Below are positions 18,747-27,247 of a stretch of DNA of 63,701 nt, in pieces. Source of the stretch: Paracoccus sp. MKU1 (lineage in GTDB: Bacteria > Pseudomonadota > Alphaproteobacteria > Rhodobacterales > Rhodobacteraceae); contig NZ_LLWQ01000099.1 in NCBI RefSeq assembly GCF_001447385.1, forward strand, positions 1 through 63,701. The letters run 5' to 3'. Numbering within the stretch: the stretch's first letter is position 1; each line of letters opens with the position of its first letter. Under the pieces are notes generated by a model that was not told the origin of the DNA, did no database searches, and saw only the letters and a list, made by a program, of their open reading frames with translations. The position numbers were made by a program, and so were the translations under genes.

Positions 18747-19157
18747 CTTTGCCGCCCCGCATTACAATATGAATATGATAGTTCAAATCGCACGATCCAG
18801 CCAGAGATTCCTGCCCTGCCGATGCCTTGTCGCCCAAGGCCCCGCCGCTCGTGCCTGCTGCCATGCCCTCCGGCCCAGCCTTGACCAGCAGCCGGATTTT
18901 CCTGCGACAGTGCCGCGAAGCCGGCAAGGGCGTGCCGCTCTTTCACAGAAGAACCATCTCAAGATCTGTTGATGCAACAGCGCGGTTGCGGACAACCGTT
19001 TGATCCACATTTGAAGACATCCAGTGATCTCAATTGCTGCGTCTGCCCGTGACCGTCCGGTTAGAAGGATGGCGCGCCGCGCGCGAGGAACCCGTTATGG
19101 GCCGCGACATGTCGGCCCCAGCTTCGCTGGCCATCGTACCCTCCAGCCCCTCCGTGA
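18747..19157. other. Intergenic stretch, no gene seen
   Basis: About 410 bp lie upstream of the lipoprotein gene and downstream of the isomerase fragment. The part near 18760-18790 is AT-rich (TTACAATATGAATATGATAG) and is the probable promoter zone for the lipoprotein/caspase operon. I see no coding or RNA feature in the remainder. Confidence 0.4.
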
Positions 19158-19808
19158 TCAGCTCGGCGGTCCGCCTTGCTCTCGACCCTCCGCCTTGAGA
19201 TCGGCACCGGCGATCTCGCGCCAGGTCTCGCGCAGCCAATGGGCGATGGCGACGTTCTGCTCGAACAGCGAATAGCCCGCGCCGCCGCCGTAATCGGCCA
19301 TGTCGATCATGTCGGTGGTCAGCCAGCGCAGCGGGCTGTCGGCGCGGTCGTGGTGATATTGCAGCACCTTGCGGGCGACGTGCTTGCTGGGTTCGACCTT
19401 CCAGGCATGCCAGTCATGGTCCCGTTCGCCGCGTGCGGGGCGAAAGAACGGATACTGGCAGGCGCGGCCGTAACGCCCGCCCGGCCCCATCATCGCGGTG
19501 TTCTTCGGCCCGTTTGGCGCCACCGACCGGGTTTGCAGCCCGACCACCATGTTCTGCGCCAGCCATTCGTCGATGACATTGCCCGGCTCATGGGGATCGA
19601 GGATCAGCCGGCCGCCTTCGACATCGGCGCGGATGCCGCAGGCGTCCTGTTCCTCGGGGCTTTCGATCTTCAGCAACACATGGGAATGATCCAGCACGAA
19701 GTTGAACGGCACGCCCCGCGCGCGGATCTTTTCGGCCACGGGGGTGATGCGGCGGAAATCCTAGGTGAACATGTAGATATGCACCTCGGCCGCGATGGTG
19801 ATGCCCAT
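19158..19808 (-). pseudogene. Sugar isomerase/epimerase-like fragment with in-frame stop
   Basis: From ATG 19808 (GGAGGACGATAC upstream) the frame reads MGITIAAEVHIYMFT, then TAG at 19761-19763, then DFRRITPVAEKIRARGVPF and on for a further 190 residues to 19158. The sequence resembles the C-terminal half of a xylose-isomerase-like TIM barrel (EVHIYMFTxDFRRI; metal-site His in DHSHV; YGGGAGYSLFEQNVAIAHW at the end). A single base change from CAG, AAG or GAG would explain the stop. About the first 100-150 residues expected for the family are also absent, so this is a 5'-truncated copy that also carries a nonsense codon. It may be a former moc-type or inositol gene. Confidence 0.65.
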
Positions 19809-19870
19809 GTATCGTCCTCCCGATGAATGAAGCTGGCCGGCCCTCTGCCATTGCTGCGGCGAAGGGATTT

Positions 19871-19902
19871 CGTTACACATAATAACGTTATTTCATGTAA
19901 CG
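19871..19902. promoter_or_regulatory. 32-bp dyad operator of the TetR gene
   Basis: A long inverted repeat is centred on AACGTT at 19886/19887: the arms are CGTTACA...AATAA and TTATT...TGTAACG, with only three mismatching pairs. It lies 43 bp before the GTG start of the TetR gene and 63 bp upstream of the isomerase fragment on the opposite strand. The position and length fit a TetR-family operator for autorepression and control of the divergent gene. Confidence 0.7.
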
Positions 19903-19944
19903 CTATTAAGCCGACTCACCCGGTTCTGGCAAAGGGGAATTGCC

Positions 19945-20547
19945 GTGGAGAAAGACAGAAAGCCGCGTGGCCGCCCGATGGACGAGGAACTGGGCGAGCG
20001 GGTGCTGGGCGTGACCTGGGCGCTTCTGGCCGAAAAATCCCTGTCCGAGCTGACCCTGAACGAGATCGCAAGCGCTGCGGGGACCAGCCGCCCGGCGCTT
20101 TACCGGCGCTGGAACTCGGTCGAGGCGATCGTGATCGACGCCTTCCTCGCCATGGTCGAGGACGAGGTCCCGACCCCCGGCATCGCCGAGCCGGCGCTTG
20201 CGCTGCATGAATACATCGTCTCGCTGGCCCGCTTCCTGCAAGGCCGGGTCGGCCGGGTGATCGCCGAGCTTCTGGGCCGCGCGCAGAACGACGAGGCGCT
20301 GATGGCCGCGTTCCACCAGGGCTTCCTGGTCCCGCGCCGCAACCATGCGCGCGCGTTGATCGCGCGGGGCCAGGCGGCCGGCGTGTTCCGCAGCGACCTG
20401 GACTTGGACCTGATCATCGACCTTTATGCGGGGCCGATCTATTTCCGCGCCTTTTCGAAGCATGCGGCGCTAGATCGGGACTTCGCCGATGGGCTGGCCC
20501 GGCAGGTGGTCGAAACCCTGCGCCCTCCAGGCGGCATGGCCGACTGA
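19945..20547 (+). CDS. TetR-family transcriptional regulator
   Basis: This 200-residue TetR-family repressor has an N-terminal HTH (LSELTLNEIASAAGTSRPALYRRWNSVEAIVIDAF, about 32-66) and an all-helical ligand domain with the segment RGQAAGVFRSDLDLDLIIDLYAGPIYFRAF near 145-175, typical of the TetR C-terminal family. The start is a GTG at 19945 with AAAGGGGA upstream. A 32-bp dyad sits in front of it. The divergent target, the isomerase-like gene at 19158-19808, is now broken, so the regulator may be orphaned or have targets elsewhere. Confidence 0.85.
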   Translation: MEKDRKPRGRPMDEELGERVLGVTWALLAEKSLSELTLNEIASAAGTSRPALYRRWNSVEAIVIDAFLAMVEDEVPTPGIAEPALALHEYIVSLARFLQGRVGRVIAELLGRAQNDEALMAAFHQGFLVPRRNHARALIARGQAAGVFRSDLDLDLIIDLYAGPIYFRAFSKHAALDRDFADGLARQVVETLRPPGGMAD

Positions 20548-21158
20548 GCGAGTTGCAGGAACGCGGGTGTCCGCCTGGACTGATCCGCGGGAGGCGATCC
20601 ACCCCATTCTACGTTCGCAATCGGTTGCGGGTGAAGAACCCCGATTCAAGATTGCGAGCGAAAATCGTTGATTTTTATTGAACCACACAGGTTCAGTAGA
20701 GATAAAAATCTCTCCAACCCATTGGTCAGAGAGATTTTTCTGGTGCGATCCGATTGCGGTCGGACACTGTTTCGCAATGTCGAGGGCGCCCCCATAGGGT
20801 GCCCGATCCGTATGACGACTGGCCGCCTGGATACAGGCCCGCAAATATTCGCGCATGGGCGACAAGCGGACCTCGGAGGCAGGCAGCATGGCCCTGCGGG
20901 AAACGTGCCAAGTCGCGAGGACGGGCCGCACGACCATCCCCTTGTGGCCTTTGGTGATGATGAAGGGCCACTTTCCCAGGCCTGCGCGCGACAATGAGGC
21001 GATGCGTCCGATCCCGGCCCCGCTTTGCCCTGCTTTGGGAGGGCGTCTACTGGTGCGGGCCGGAATGGCATGCGCCACCGCCCCGCACCGGTGATTGTTC
21101 TATGTCATTAATTTTTCCCGACCCTAGCCATGGCACCGGCGGCCCATCGGCACGATTG
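20548..21158. other. Intergenic stretch with one strong hairpin
   Basis: About 610 bp without an intact gene. The minus-strand frame at about 20850-21000 (VRPVLATWHVSRRAMLP...SPMREYLRACIQ) faintly resembles the C-terminal end of a LysR effector domain, but I cannot defend it. The perfect hairpin at 20704-20739 is listed separately. Confidence 0.35.
20704..20739. terminator. Perfect 11-bp stem hairpin with A/T ends
   Basis: AAAAATCTCTC (20704-20714) pairs exactly with GAGAGATTTTT (20729-20739) around a 14-base loop. The stem is flanked by A and T runs on both strands, so it can act as a bidirectional intrinsic terminator. It lies 157 bp after the TetR stop and would also insulate this gap from the minus-strand operon ending at 21159. 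Confidence 0.55.
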
Positions 21159-22604
21159 CTAGGCCAGCTGATAGGCTGTCTTCACCACCGTGTAGAATTC
21201 GGCAGCATAGCGGCCCTGCTCCCGCGGACCGAAGGACGAGCCCTTACGCCCTCCGAACGGCACATGATAGTCGACGCCTGCGGTCGGAAGATTCACCATG
21301 ACCATCCCCGCCTCGACCCTGCGGCAAAACTCCGAGGCGTGCTTCAGGCTGCCGGTGCAGATCCCGGCTGAAAGGCCGAATTCGGTGTCATTGGCGATGG
21401 CCAGGGCCTCGTCGAAATCCTCGACCCGGATGACCGAGGCGCAGGGGCCGAAGATTTCCTCGCGGTTGATGCGGGCCTCGTTCGTCGTGTTCAGGAACAG
21501 GGCCGGGGCCTGGTAGAAGCCGGGCTTCTCCAGCTCCAGCCGCTCGCCGCCAAGCACCTCGGCAGCTTCGCTTCGGGCGAGATCCACATAGGCGAGGTTG
21601 GAATCAAGCTGGCGCTGATCGACCACCGGTCCGATCTGGGTGTCCGCCTGCAAGGCATCCCCGACGCGTAGCGCCCGCATTTCGCGGCCAAGCCTTTCGA
21701 CAAAGGCATCGTGGATGCCTTTCTGCACGATCAGCCGCGAAGACGCCGTGCAGCGCTGCCCGGTCGAGAAGAAGGCGCCGTTCAGGCAGGCCTGCACCGC
21801 AGTTTGCAGATCCGCGTCGTCCATCACCACCATCGGGTTCTTGCCGCCCATCTCGAGCTGCACCTTCCGGCGCAGGGTGCCGCATGTCGCGGCGATGCGC
21901 GAACCGGTCGCCACCGAACCCGTGAAGGATATCGCGTCGATGCCCGGATGCGACACCAGGGCATCGCCCAAGACCGATCCCGGCCCCATCACCAGGTTGA
22001 AGACGCCGGCCGGGCAGCCATGCTTGTGCAGAAGCTGCGCGATCACATGGGCGCAGCCCGGCGTCAGTTCGGCGGGCTTCAACACCACGCAATTGCCATA
22101 GGCAAGCGCGGGCGCGATCTTCCAGGCCGGGATGGCGATCGGAAAATTCCAGGGCGTAATCAGGGCGATGACGCCTAAAGGCTCTCTGGTGACGGCGACG
22201 TCGATGCCGGGGCGGACCGATTGCTGGGCATCGCCGGTGACGCGCAGCGCCTCTCCGGCAAAGAACTTGAAGACCTGGCCCGCGCGGGTGGTCTCGCCAA
22301 TCGCCTCGGGCAGGGTCTTGCCCTCTTCCCGGGCAAGAAGGCGGCCGATCTCTTCCTTCCGCGCCAGCAATTCGGTGCCGACGGCGTCAAGCAGGTCATG
22401 CCGGACCTGCGGACCGGCCGCCGCCCAGGCCGGAAAGGCCGACCGGGCGGCATGGACGGCCTGATCGACCGCGGCGCGACCCGCGCAGGCGAAATGCCCG
22501 ATGATGTCGCGGGTATCGGAAGGGTTCACATTGGGGCGGCAATCGCCGTCCAGCAGCCATTCGCCGCCGATCAGGTTGCCCTGGATTTCACTCGTGTCTT
22601 TCAT
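21159..22604 (-). CDS. Aldehyde dehydrogenase, ketoglutarate-semialdehyde type
   Basis: A 481-residue NAD(P)-dependent aldehyde dehydrogenase with catalytic Cys285 (FFSTGQRCTASSRLIV), Glu251 (VQLEMGGKNPMVV) and Asn153 (TPWNFP). The sequence around the Cys and the C-terminus (GGRKGSSFGPREQGRYAAEFYT) resemble 2-oxoglutarate semialdehyde (2,5-dioxopentanoate) dehydrogenases of sugar-acid and hydroxyproline degradation. The start has AGGAGAAGATC before ATG. It follows the DapA-family gene by 18 bp; a DapA-type dehydratase or deaminase that makes ketoglutarate semialdehyde next to its dehydrogenase is a known pairing. The last step here would then deliver 2-oxoglutarate, but the substrate assignment is inferred. 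Confidence 0.8.
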   Translation of the reverse strand: MKDTSEIQGNLIGGEWLLDGDCRPNVNPSDTRDIIGHFACAGRAAVDQAVHAARSAFPAWAAAGPQVRHDLLDAVGTELLARKEEIGRLLAREEGKTLPEAIGETTRAGQVFKFFAGEALRVTGDAQQSVRPGIDVAVTREPLGVIALITPWNFPIAIPAWKIAPALAYGNCVVLKPAELTPGCAHVIAQLLHKHGCPAGVFNLVMGPGSVLGDALVSHPGIDAISFTGSVATGSRIAATCGTLRRKVQLEMGGKNPMVVMDDADLQTAVQACLNGAFFSTGQRCTASSRLIVQKGIHDAFVERLGREMRALRVGDALQADTQIGPVVDQRQLDSNLAYVDLARSEAAEVLGGERLELEKPGFYQAPALFLNTTNEARINREEIFGPCASVIRVEDFDEALAIANDTEFGLSAGICTGSLKHASEFCRRVEAGMVMVNLPTAGVDYHVPFGGRKGSSFGPREQGRYAAEFYTVVKTAYQLA

Positions 22605-22622
22605 GATCTTCTCCTGCCGGGT

Positions 22623-23489
22623 TCAGGCTGCGACGCGATCGGGCGCCAGTCGATCCAGCGATGCGATGGCGGACGCACCAAGGGTCGTGAAGGGCGGCAG
22701 CACGTTCTGCCATTCGGGGTTGGCGGTGCGGCGGGCCACCAGATACTTGACCGCGGGGATCAGAGGCCATGCCGATATGGCGGTGCGCAATTCGGCAAGC
22801 CGGGGCGCCAGGCCCAGCTCTCCGCGCCAGACGCGCGCGCAGATCGGGGCGGTCTGGTTCACCGTGGCCGAGATGCAGCCGGCGAAGCCGTCCCGTCGCC
22901 CCGCGGCCAGCGAGGTTTCCGAGCTGGGAAAGACATTCAACCCGGGCAGCCTGGAGACCAGGTTCCGGCAATAGGACAGGTCGCCGGAACTGTCCTTGAT
23001 GCCGTCGAACCGCTGCGGCGCCACGGCGTGCAGATGCGCGATCACCGTCTCGGGGATCACGAAGCCGGTCATCTGCGGGAAGTTGTAGAACCAGACCCGG
23101 ATCGGCCGGTCGCCAAGCGCCGCGTGAAGCGCCAGGTACCAGGCGATCAGCCCCTCGTCGGACGGGGGCGTATAGTAATAGGGCGGCAGGACCAGCGCCA
23201 CGGGATAGCCCAGGTCATCGGCATGGCATGTCAGATCGATCGTTTCGTCGATCGACGGCGTGCCGGTTCCGACCATCAGGCGGCGGAGGTCCAGCGCCTC
23301 GGCGGCCTGGGTCATGACAACACGACGCATCCCGATATCGAATGAATTCGCCTCGCCGGTGGATCCCAGGATGTTCACTCCATCGCAGCCATTGGCCAGG
23401 GCCCAGCGGGCATGTTCCACAAAGGCGACCCCGAGGAAGCGGCCCTGTGCATCGATCGGTGTCGGCACCGCAGCGACGATCCCTTTCAT
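22623..23489 (-). CDS. DapA-family lyase/dehydratase
   Basis: A 288-residue class I aldolase-fold enzyme of the dihydrodipicolinate synthase family. The Schiff-base Lys165 is in FDGIKDSSGD, Tyr135 in VWFYNFPQMTG, and the substrate-carboxylate loop reads GSTGEANSFD near 42-51. Housekeeping DapA usually has GTTGE(S/A), so a catabolic lyase, deaminase or dehydratase is more likely than lysine synthesis. Good ribosome site AAGGAGAATAGG before ATG 23489. It overlaps the end of the ferredoxin gene by 4 bp and precedes the aldehyde dehydrogenase. Its exact keto-acid substrate cannot be read from sequence. Confidence 0.8.
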   Translation of the reverse strand: MKGIVAAVPTPIDAQGRFLGVAFVEHARWALANGCDGVNILGSTGEANSFDIGMRRVVMTQAAEALDLRRLMVGTGTPSIDETIDLTCHADDLGYPVALVLPPYYYTPPSDEGLIAWYLALHAALGDRPIRVWFYNFPQMTGFVIPETVIAHLHAVAPQRFDGIKDSSGDLSYCRNLVSRLPGLNVFPSSETSLAAGRRDGFAGCISATVNQTAPICARVWRGELGLAPRLAELRTAISAWPLIPAVKYLVARRTANPEWQNVLPPFTTLGASAIASLDRLAPDRVAA

Positions 23490-23842
23490 CCTATTCTCCT
23501 TGAGATTGCCTGCATGACTGGACGGGGGCGGATCGGCAGATCGGGATGATCCGGCCGGGGCGCCATGGCCCGGGACCAGCCGCCGGGTTCCTCCATCTCG
23601 CCCGCCGCGTTGATGAAGACTTCGCGGTTGATGCGCGCGAAGATGGCGTTTTCGGGATCCAGCTCGTCCTCGTATCGGATCGCGTCAACGGGGCAGATGC
23701 TTTCGCACATACCGCATTCGATGCATTCGGTCGGGTGGATGTAGAACATCCGCTCGCCCTCGTAGATGCAATCGACGGGACAGGAGGTGGTGCAGATCCC
23801 GTCCTTGACGTCGATGCATTGGCCCTGGATGACAAGCGCCAT
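23486..23842 (-). CDS. Two-cluster (7Fe/8Fe) ferredoxin
   Basis: This 118-residue ferredoxin resembles the FdxA type. The first cluster is built from Cys9, Cys17 and Cys21 (CIDVKDGICTTSCPVDCI), with Cys25 also available. The second motif is CIECGMCESICP (Cys40, 43, 46, 50). The segment YEGERMFYIHPTECIECG is characteristic. A C-terminal tail of about 45 residues includes GGWSRAMAPRPDHPDLP. Encoded inside the catabolic operon, it is likely a dedicated electron carrier for the FAD oxidoreductase at 25805-27169 or another redox step. Its 3' end overlaps the DapA-family gene. Confidence 0.85.
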   Translation of the reverse strand: MALVIQGQCIDVKDGICTTSCPVDCIYEGERMFYIHPTECIECGMCESICPVDAIRYEDELDPENAIFARINREVFINAAGEMEEPGGWSRAMAPRPDHPDLPIRPRPVMQAISRRIG

Positions 23843-23847
23843 GGCAG

Positions 23848-24624
23848 TTACCGGCCGCGCCAGACGGGCGCGCGCTTTTCGCGAAAGGCGGCGACGCCTT
23901 CGACCGAATCCTCGGATTGCAGGGCGGCGATCAGGGCCGGGCGGCGCAGGTCGCGCGCCTCCTGCGGATTCAGATGCGCCGTCGAACGGATCGTGTCCTT
24001 GATCGCGGCCACCGACAGGGGCGCGCAGGACAGGATGTCCGCGACCCAGGCATCGACTTCGGCATCCAGCCGGTCGGGCGGCACGAGCGCATTGACCAGC
24101 CCGAACTGCGCGGCCTCTTGCGCGGACAGCATCCGGCCCGTCATCATCAGCCCGGCGGCGATGTTGCGGGGGATCAGGCGTTGCAGGGCGACCATGCCGC
24201 CATCCAGCGGCAGGCGACCGACCCGTGCCTCTGGAAGTCCGAACCGGGCTTCGGTCGAGGCGATGACGATATCGGCGCCCAGCACCATCTCGAACCCGCC
24301 GCCAAGGGCAAGGCCGTTGACCCGGCCGATGACCGGCACGGTCAGGCTTTGTCGCAGGGCGATGCCGCCGAAGCCGTTGGGATTGGCGGCACCCCAGTAT
24401 TCCAGCCCGCTGAGCCCGTTGGCGGCCTTCATGTCCGCGCCCGCGCTGAAGGCCCGGTCGCCCGCCCCGGTCAGGACCACGCAGCGGATATCGCTGCGCG
24501 CCTCGATTTCCGACCAGATACGGTCAAGCCTGGCTTCGGTCGCGGCATCGACCGCATTCATCCGGTCAGGGCGGTCGATGGTGACGCGCGCGACCTGATC
24601 GACGACTTCGAAGCGGACGGTCAT
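23848..24624 (-). CDS. Enoyl-CoA hydratase/isomerase family protein
   Basis: A 258-residue crotonase-fold enzyme. Oxyanion-hole segments are AFSAGADMKA (about 58-67) and GLALGGGFEMVLGADIVIA (about 103-121); the acid residue region reads GLPEARVGRLPLDGGM. The AGADMK signature and general pattern are close to carnitinyl-CoA dehydratase-like members, which work on hydroxylated acyl-CoAs. The start overlaps the stop of the CoA-transferase gene by 4 bp, and the ferredoxin starts 5 bp after its stop. It probably hydrates or dehydrates the CoA ester made by that transferase. Confidence 0.85.
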   Translation of the reverse strand: MTVRFEVVDQVARVTIDRPDRMNAVDAATEARLDRIWSEIEARSDIRCVVLTGAGDRAFSAGADMKAANGLSGLEYWGAANPNGFGGIALRQSLTVPVIGRVNGLALGGGFEMVLGADIVIASTEARFGLPEARVGRLPLDGGMVALQRLIPRNIAAGLMMTGRMLSAQEAAQFGLVNALVPPDRLDAEVDAWVADILSCAPLSVAAIKDTIRSTAHLNPQEARDLRRPALIAALQSEDSVEGVAAFREKRAPVWRGR

Positions 24625-25790
24625 ACCGCCTCCTTCCGCGCGACGGCGTTCAGGTTGAATTCGCGGATGACCTCGTCGGTATGCTCTCCCAGTCGCGGCG
24701 GCGCATGGCGGATCACCAGAGGCGCCTCGCTGAGATGGACGGGCGACCCGACGAGCGTGATCTTGCCAAGGATCGGGTGGTCCAGGTCCAGCAGCATGCC
24801 ATTGGCTGCGGTCTGCGCGTCGTCCAGCGCCTCGCCCAGGGATCGGACGGGGGCGCAGAGCAGGTCCTGATCTTCAAGCCGCTTGATCCAGTGGGCGGTC
24901 GTGTTGGTGGCAAAGGCATCGCGGAAGCGTCCCTGCAAATAGGGCTTGTTGGCCCGCTGCGCCGCGAGATTCGGATAAGCGGACGACAGATCCTCGATCT
25001 CCAGCGCCGCGCAGATGTCGCGCAACGGATGCGGCTTGAAAGCGCCGACCACCACCACCGCCCCGTCGGTCGTGTCGAACACGCCGGTCAGAGGCATCGC
25101 GGCCCAGTTCAGCACCTCGCGATGCTTCGACCACTGCGCGGCCTCCTGCATCTGCATGGCGATCATCGAGTCATAGAGCGAGACGCCGACCTTCTGCCCG
25201 CGCCCGGTCCTGACCCGCGCCAGAAGCGCCGCAAGGATGCCCTGCACAAGATGCATCCCGGCCGTGTAGTCGCAAAGCGTGGTCGGATAGATCGACTTCG
25301 GCACCGCCGGATCCTGGGTCTTTTCCATGACCCCGGTCATGGCCTGGGCCAGCACGTCCTGGCCGCCCTTGTGGGCATAGGGACCGGCCTCTCCGAAGCC
25401 GGTGCCCGACGCGCAGATGATGGCGGGGTTGATCTTCGACAGCGTGTCGTAGTCGAAGCCCAGGCGCCGCATCACCCCAGCGCGGAAATTGTCCACCACT
25501 ACGTCCGATCTCCTGACCAGGTCATAGATCATCCGGCGGCCGACCTCGGACTTGGTGTCGATCTCCACCGACCGCTTGTTGCGGTTGAGCGAGGCGAAGA
25601 CGGCGTTGTTCATCGCCTCCTCGCTCGGCTCTCCGAAGAAGTTGCGCGACAGGTCGCCCTCGCCCGGGCGTTCGACCTTGATCACGTCCGCACCGAAATC
25701 GGCCAGCATCTGCGTGGCGCAAGGCCCCATCATCACTTGGGTAAAGTCGAGGACGCGGATGCCCTCCAGCGGAAGGTGCTGTTTCGTCAT
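24621..25790 (-). CDS. Class III CoA-transferase (CaiB/BaiF family)
   Basis: The 389-residue protein has the class III CoA-transferase fold. The catalytic Asp174 is in TTLCDYTAGMHLVQGILAALL, the N-terminal block reads LEGIRVLDFTQVMMGPCATQMLADFGADVIKVE, and the mid-protein ASGTGFGEAGPYAHKGGQD is standard. It moves CoA from a donor such as succinyl-CoA or acetyl-CoA to a carboxylic acid substrate. Together with the crotonase-fold enzyme it forms a CaiB-CaiD-like pair, coupled by a 4-bp overlap. This suggests activation of an imported acid as the entry step of the operon's pathway. Confidence 0.88.
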   Translation of the reverse strand: MTKQHLPLEGIRVLDFTQVMMGPCATQMLADFGADVIKVERPGEGDLSRNFFGEPSEEAMNNAVFASLNRNKRSVEIDTKSEVGRRMIYDLVRRSDVVVDNFRAGVMRRLGFDYDTLSKINPAIICASGTGFGEAGPYAHKGGQDVLAQAMTGVMEKTQDPAVPKSIYPTTLCDYTAGMHLVQGILAALLARVRTGRGQKVGVSLYDSMIAMQMQEAAQWSKHREVLNWAAMPLTGVFDTTDGAVVVVGAFKPHPLRDICAALEIEDLSSAYPNLAAQRANKPYLQGRFRDAFATNTTAHWIKRLEDQDLLCAPVRSLGEALDDAQTAANGMLLDLDHPILGKITLVGSPVHLSEAPLVIRHAPPRLGEHTDEVIREFNLNAVARKEAV

Positions 25791-25804
25791 GGTGGTTCCC
25801 TTTC

Positions 25805-27169
25805 TCAGGCGGCGGCGATTGGTTCGATCAGCGCATTGGCCGAGGGCATGTCGCCCGGATCGGCGCCCTGCGCCCGCATCTGCTTCTGGATGGCCCTGAC
25901 ATCGACGTCGCGCAGCGCGCAGTTGGCCTGAAGCGCCTTGGCCACGGCCACGCCGGCAGCCTCGCCCTGGGCCATGCAGGGGGGAATTTCGCGCGATTGC
26001 TTCTGCGCCTCGCTTTCGACCGAATAGTGCCGTCCGGCGACGATCAGGTTGTCGATCCCCCGGGGCAGCAGCGCCCGATAGGGGGTATAGTAATCCCTGC
26101 CCCGGCAGACCGAGTCCGCGAAATGGCGCCGCTTCTTCACGTCGTCCTTGGTGACGATGTATTCGCCCTGCAACAGCCGCGTCTGCCGGATGCCCATCTG
26201 CTCGGCCGCCCCCAGCATCCTGGCATTCTCGAAGCCCGGCAGGTTGGCGCGGGCGAATTCCAGCAGCGCCATCATCCGGCGGCGGCCTTCATATTCGGCC
26301 TCGACCATGTGCTCCGGCGACAGGCCGTCATAGCCCGGCATATGCGGGCAGTTGCACCAGACGACGCCGGGCAGCGGCGTCTTCAGCCACCACATCCCCC
26401 AGGCCCCGCCGATGACGCGCCTTGCCTGGCGGTCCAGCGCCTTGAAGGCTTCGGGGTTCTCGTACTCGAACGCTTCCGCCCTGGCGGTGTCCACGTCCAT
26501 CAGCCGGAAGACGGTCGTGACGATGAACTGCCCGGTCGCGAAGGACGCGCCCGCCGAGGCCGCCACGTCCAGATCGCCCGAGGCATCCACCACCATCCGT
26601 GCCCGGATCGCTTGCCGGCCCAGCTTGGTCTGCACGATCACGCCGGTGACGCGGTTGTTCTCGACGATGGCTTCGGAAAACCAGCTATGGGTGCGCAGCT
26701 CGATCCCGGCCTCGGCGACCAGGTCCAGGCTGACGCGCTTCCAGGCATCGGGGTCGAAGGCGACGGCATGGATGATCGGTTGCGGCATGCCCTGCTTGTG
26801 AAAGTCGATGCAGCCCCAACGCGCCCATTTCTGCCACATTTCCCAATTGGTCTGGCAATCTTCGGGCGGGGGAAAGACGGCGCCGTCCTGGCGCTGCATC
26901 CGGTCCACGAATTCGCTGACGATGCCGGTGGTGACAATCTCGGTCCCGTCATTCACCATGTCGTCCAGCACAAGGACCATGCCGCCCGACGCCATGCCGC
27001 CGAGATGGTGATAGCGTTCCACCAGCGTCACCCGCGCCCCGTTCCGGGCGGCCGACACGGCGGCGGACAGACCCGCCGGCCCCGCGCCGATCACCACCAC
27101 ATCGGTGTCGCTGACGACCGGCACCTGCTCGGCCCTGGCGGTGAGAAAATCCCTGATGCGATCGGTCAT
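25805..27169 (-). CDS. FAD-dependent oxidoreductase (PF12831-type)
   Basis: A 454-residue flavoprotein with the N-terminal dinucleotide motif DVVVIGAGPAGLSAAVSAARNGARVTLVE (about 24-52), a family-typical HHLGGMASGGMV segment, the second FAD contact VVDASGDLDVAASAGA (about 193-208) and the terminal LIVAGRHYSVESEAQKQSR...CMAQGEAAGVAVAKAL block. This pattern matches the FAD_oxidored family rather than succinate dehydrogenase-like enzymes. Strong AGGAGG site before ATG 27169. It sits between the ABC transporter and the CoA-transferase, 14 bp from the latter. The substrate is unknown; a ferredoxin encoded in the same operon could take its electrons. Confidence 0.8.
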   Translation of the reverse strand: MTDRIRDFLTARAEQVPVVSDTDVVVIGAGPAGLSAAVSAARNGARVTLVERYHHLGGMASGGMVLVLDDMVNDGTEIVTTGIVSEFVDRMQRQDGAVFPPPEDCQTNWEMWQKWARWGCIDFHKQGMPQPIIHAVAFDPDAWKRVSLDLVAEAGIELRTHSWFSEAIVENNRVTGVIVQTKLGRQAIRARMVVDASGDLDVAASAGASFATGQFIVTTVFRLMDVDTARAEAFEYENPEAFKALDRQARRVIGGAWGMWWLKTPLPGVVWCNCPHMPGYDGLSPEHMVEAEYEGRRRMMALLEFARANLPGFENARMLGAAEQMGIRQTRLLQGEYIVTKDDVKKRRHFADSVCRGRDYYTPYRALLPRGIDNLIVAGRHYSVESEAQKQSREIPPCMAQGEAAGVAVAKALQANCALRDVDVRAIQKQMRAQGADPGDMPSANALIEPIAAA

Positions 27170-27247
27170 TTGGACAAACTCCTCCTGTCACGCCGGGGCG
27201 GGTCAGGCCCGCGGCGTCGATTTCCGGTTGTTTCGAATGGTCTCAGG

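Noticed and set aside
20470..21078. 202-codon minus-strand frame, possibly a LysR effector-domain remnant
   Set aside because: It overlaps the TetR gene end, has only a faint C-terminal resemblance, and crosses the strong hairpin at 20704-20739.
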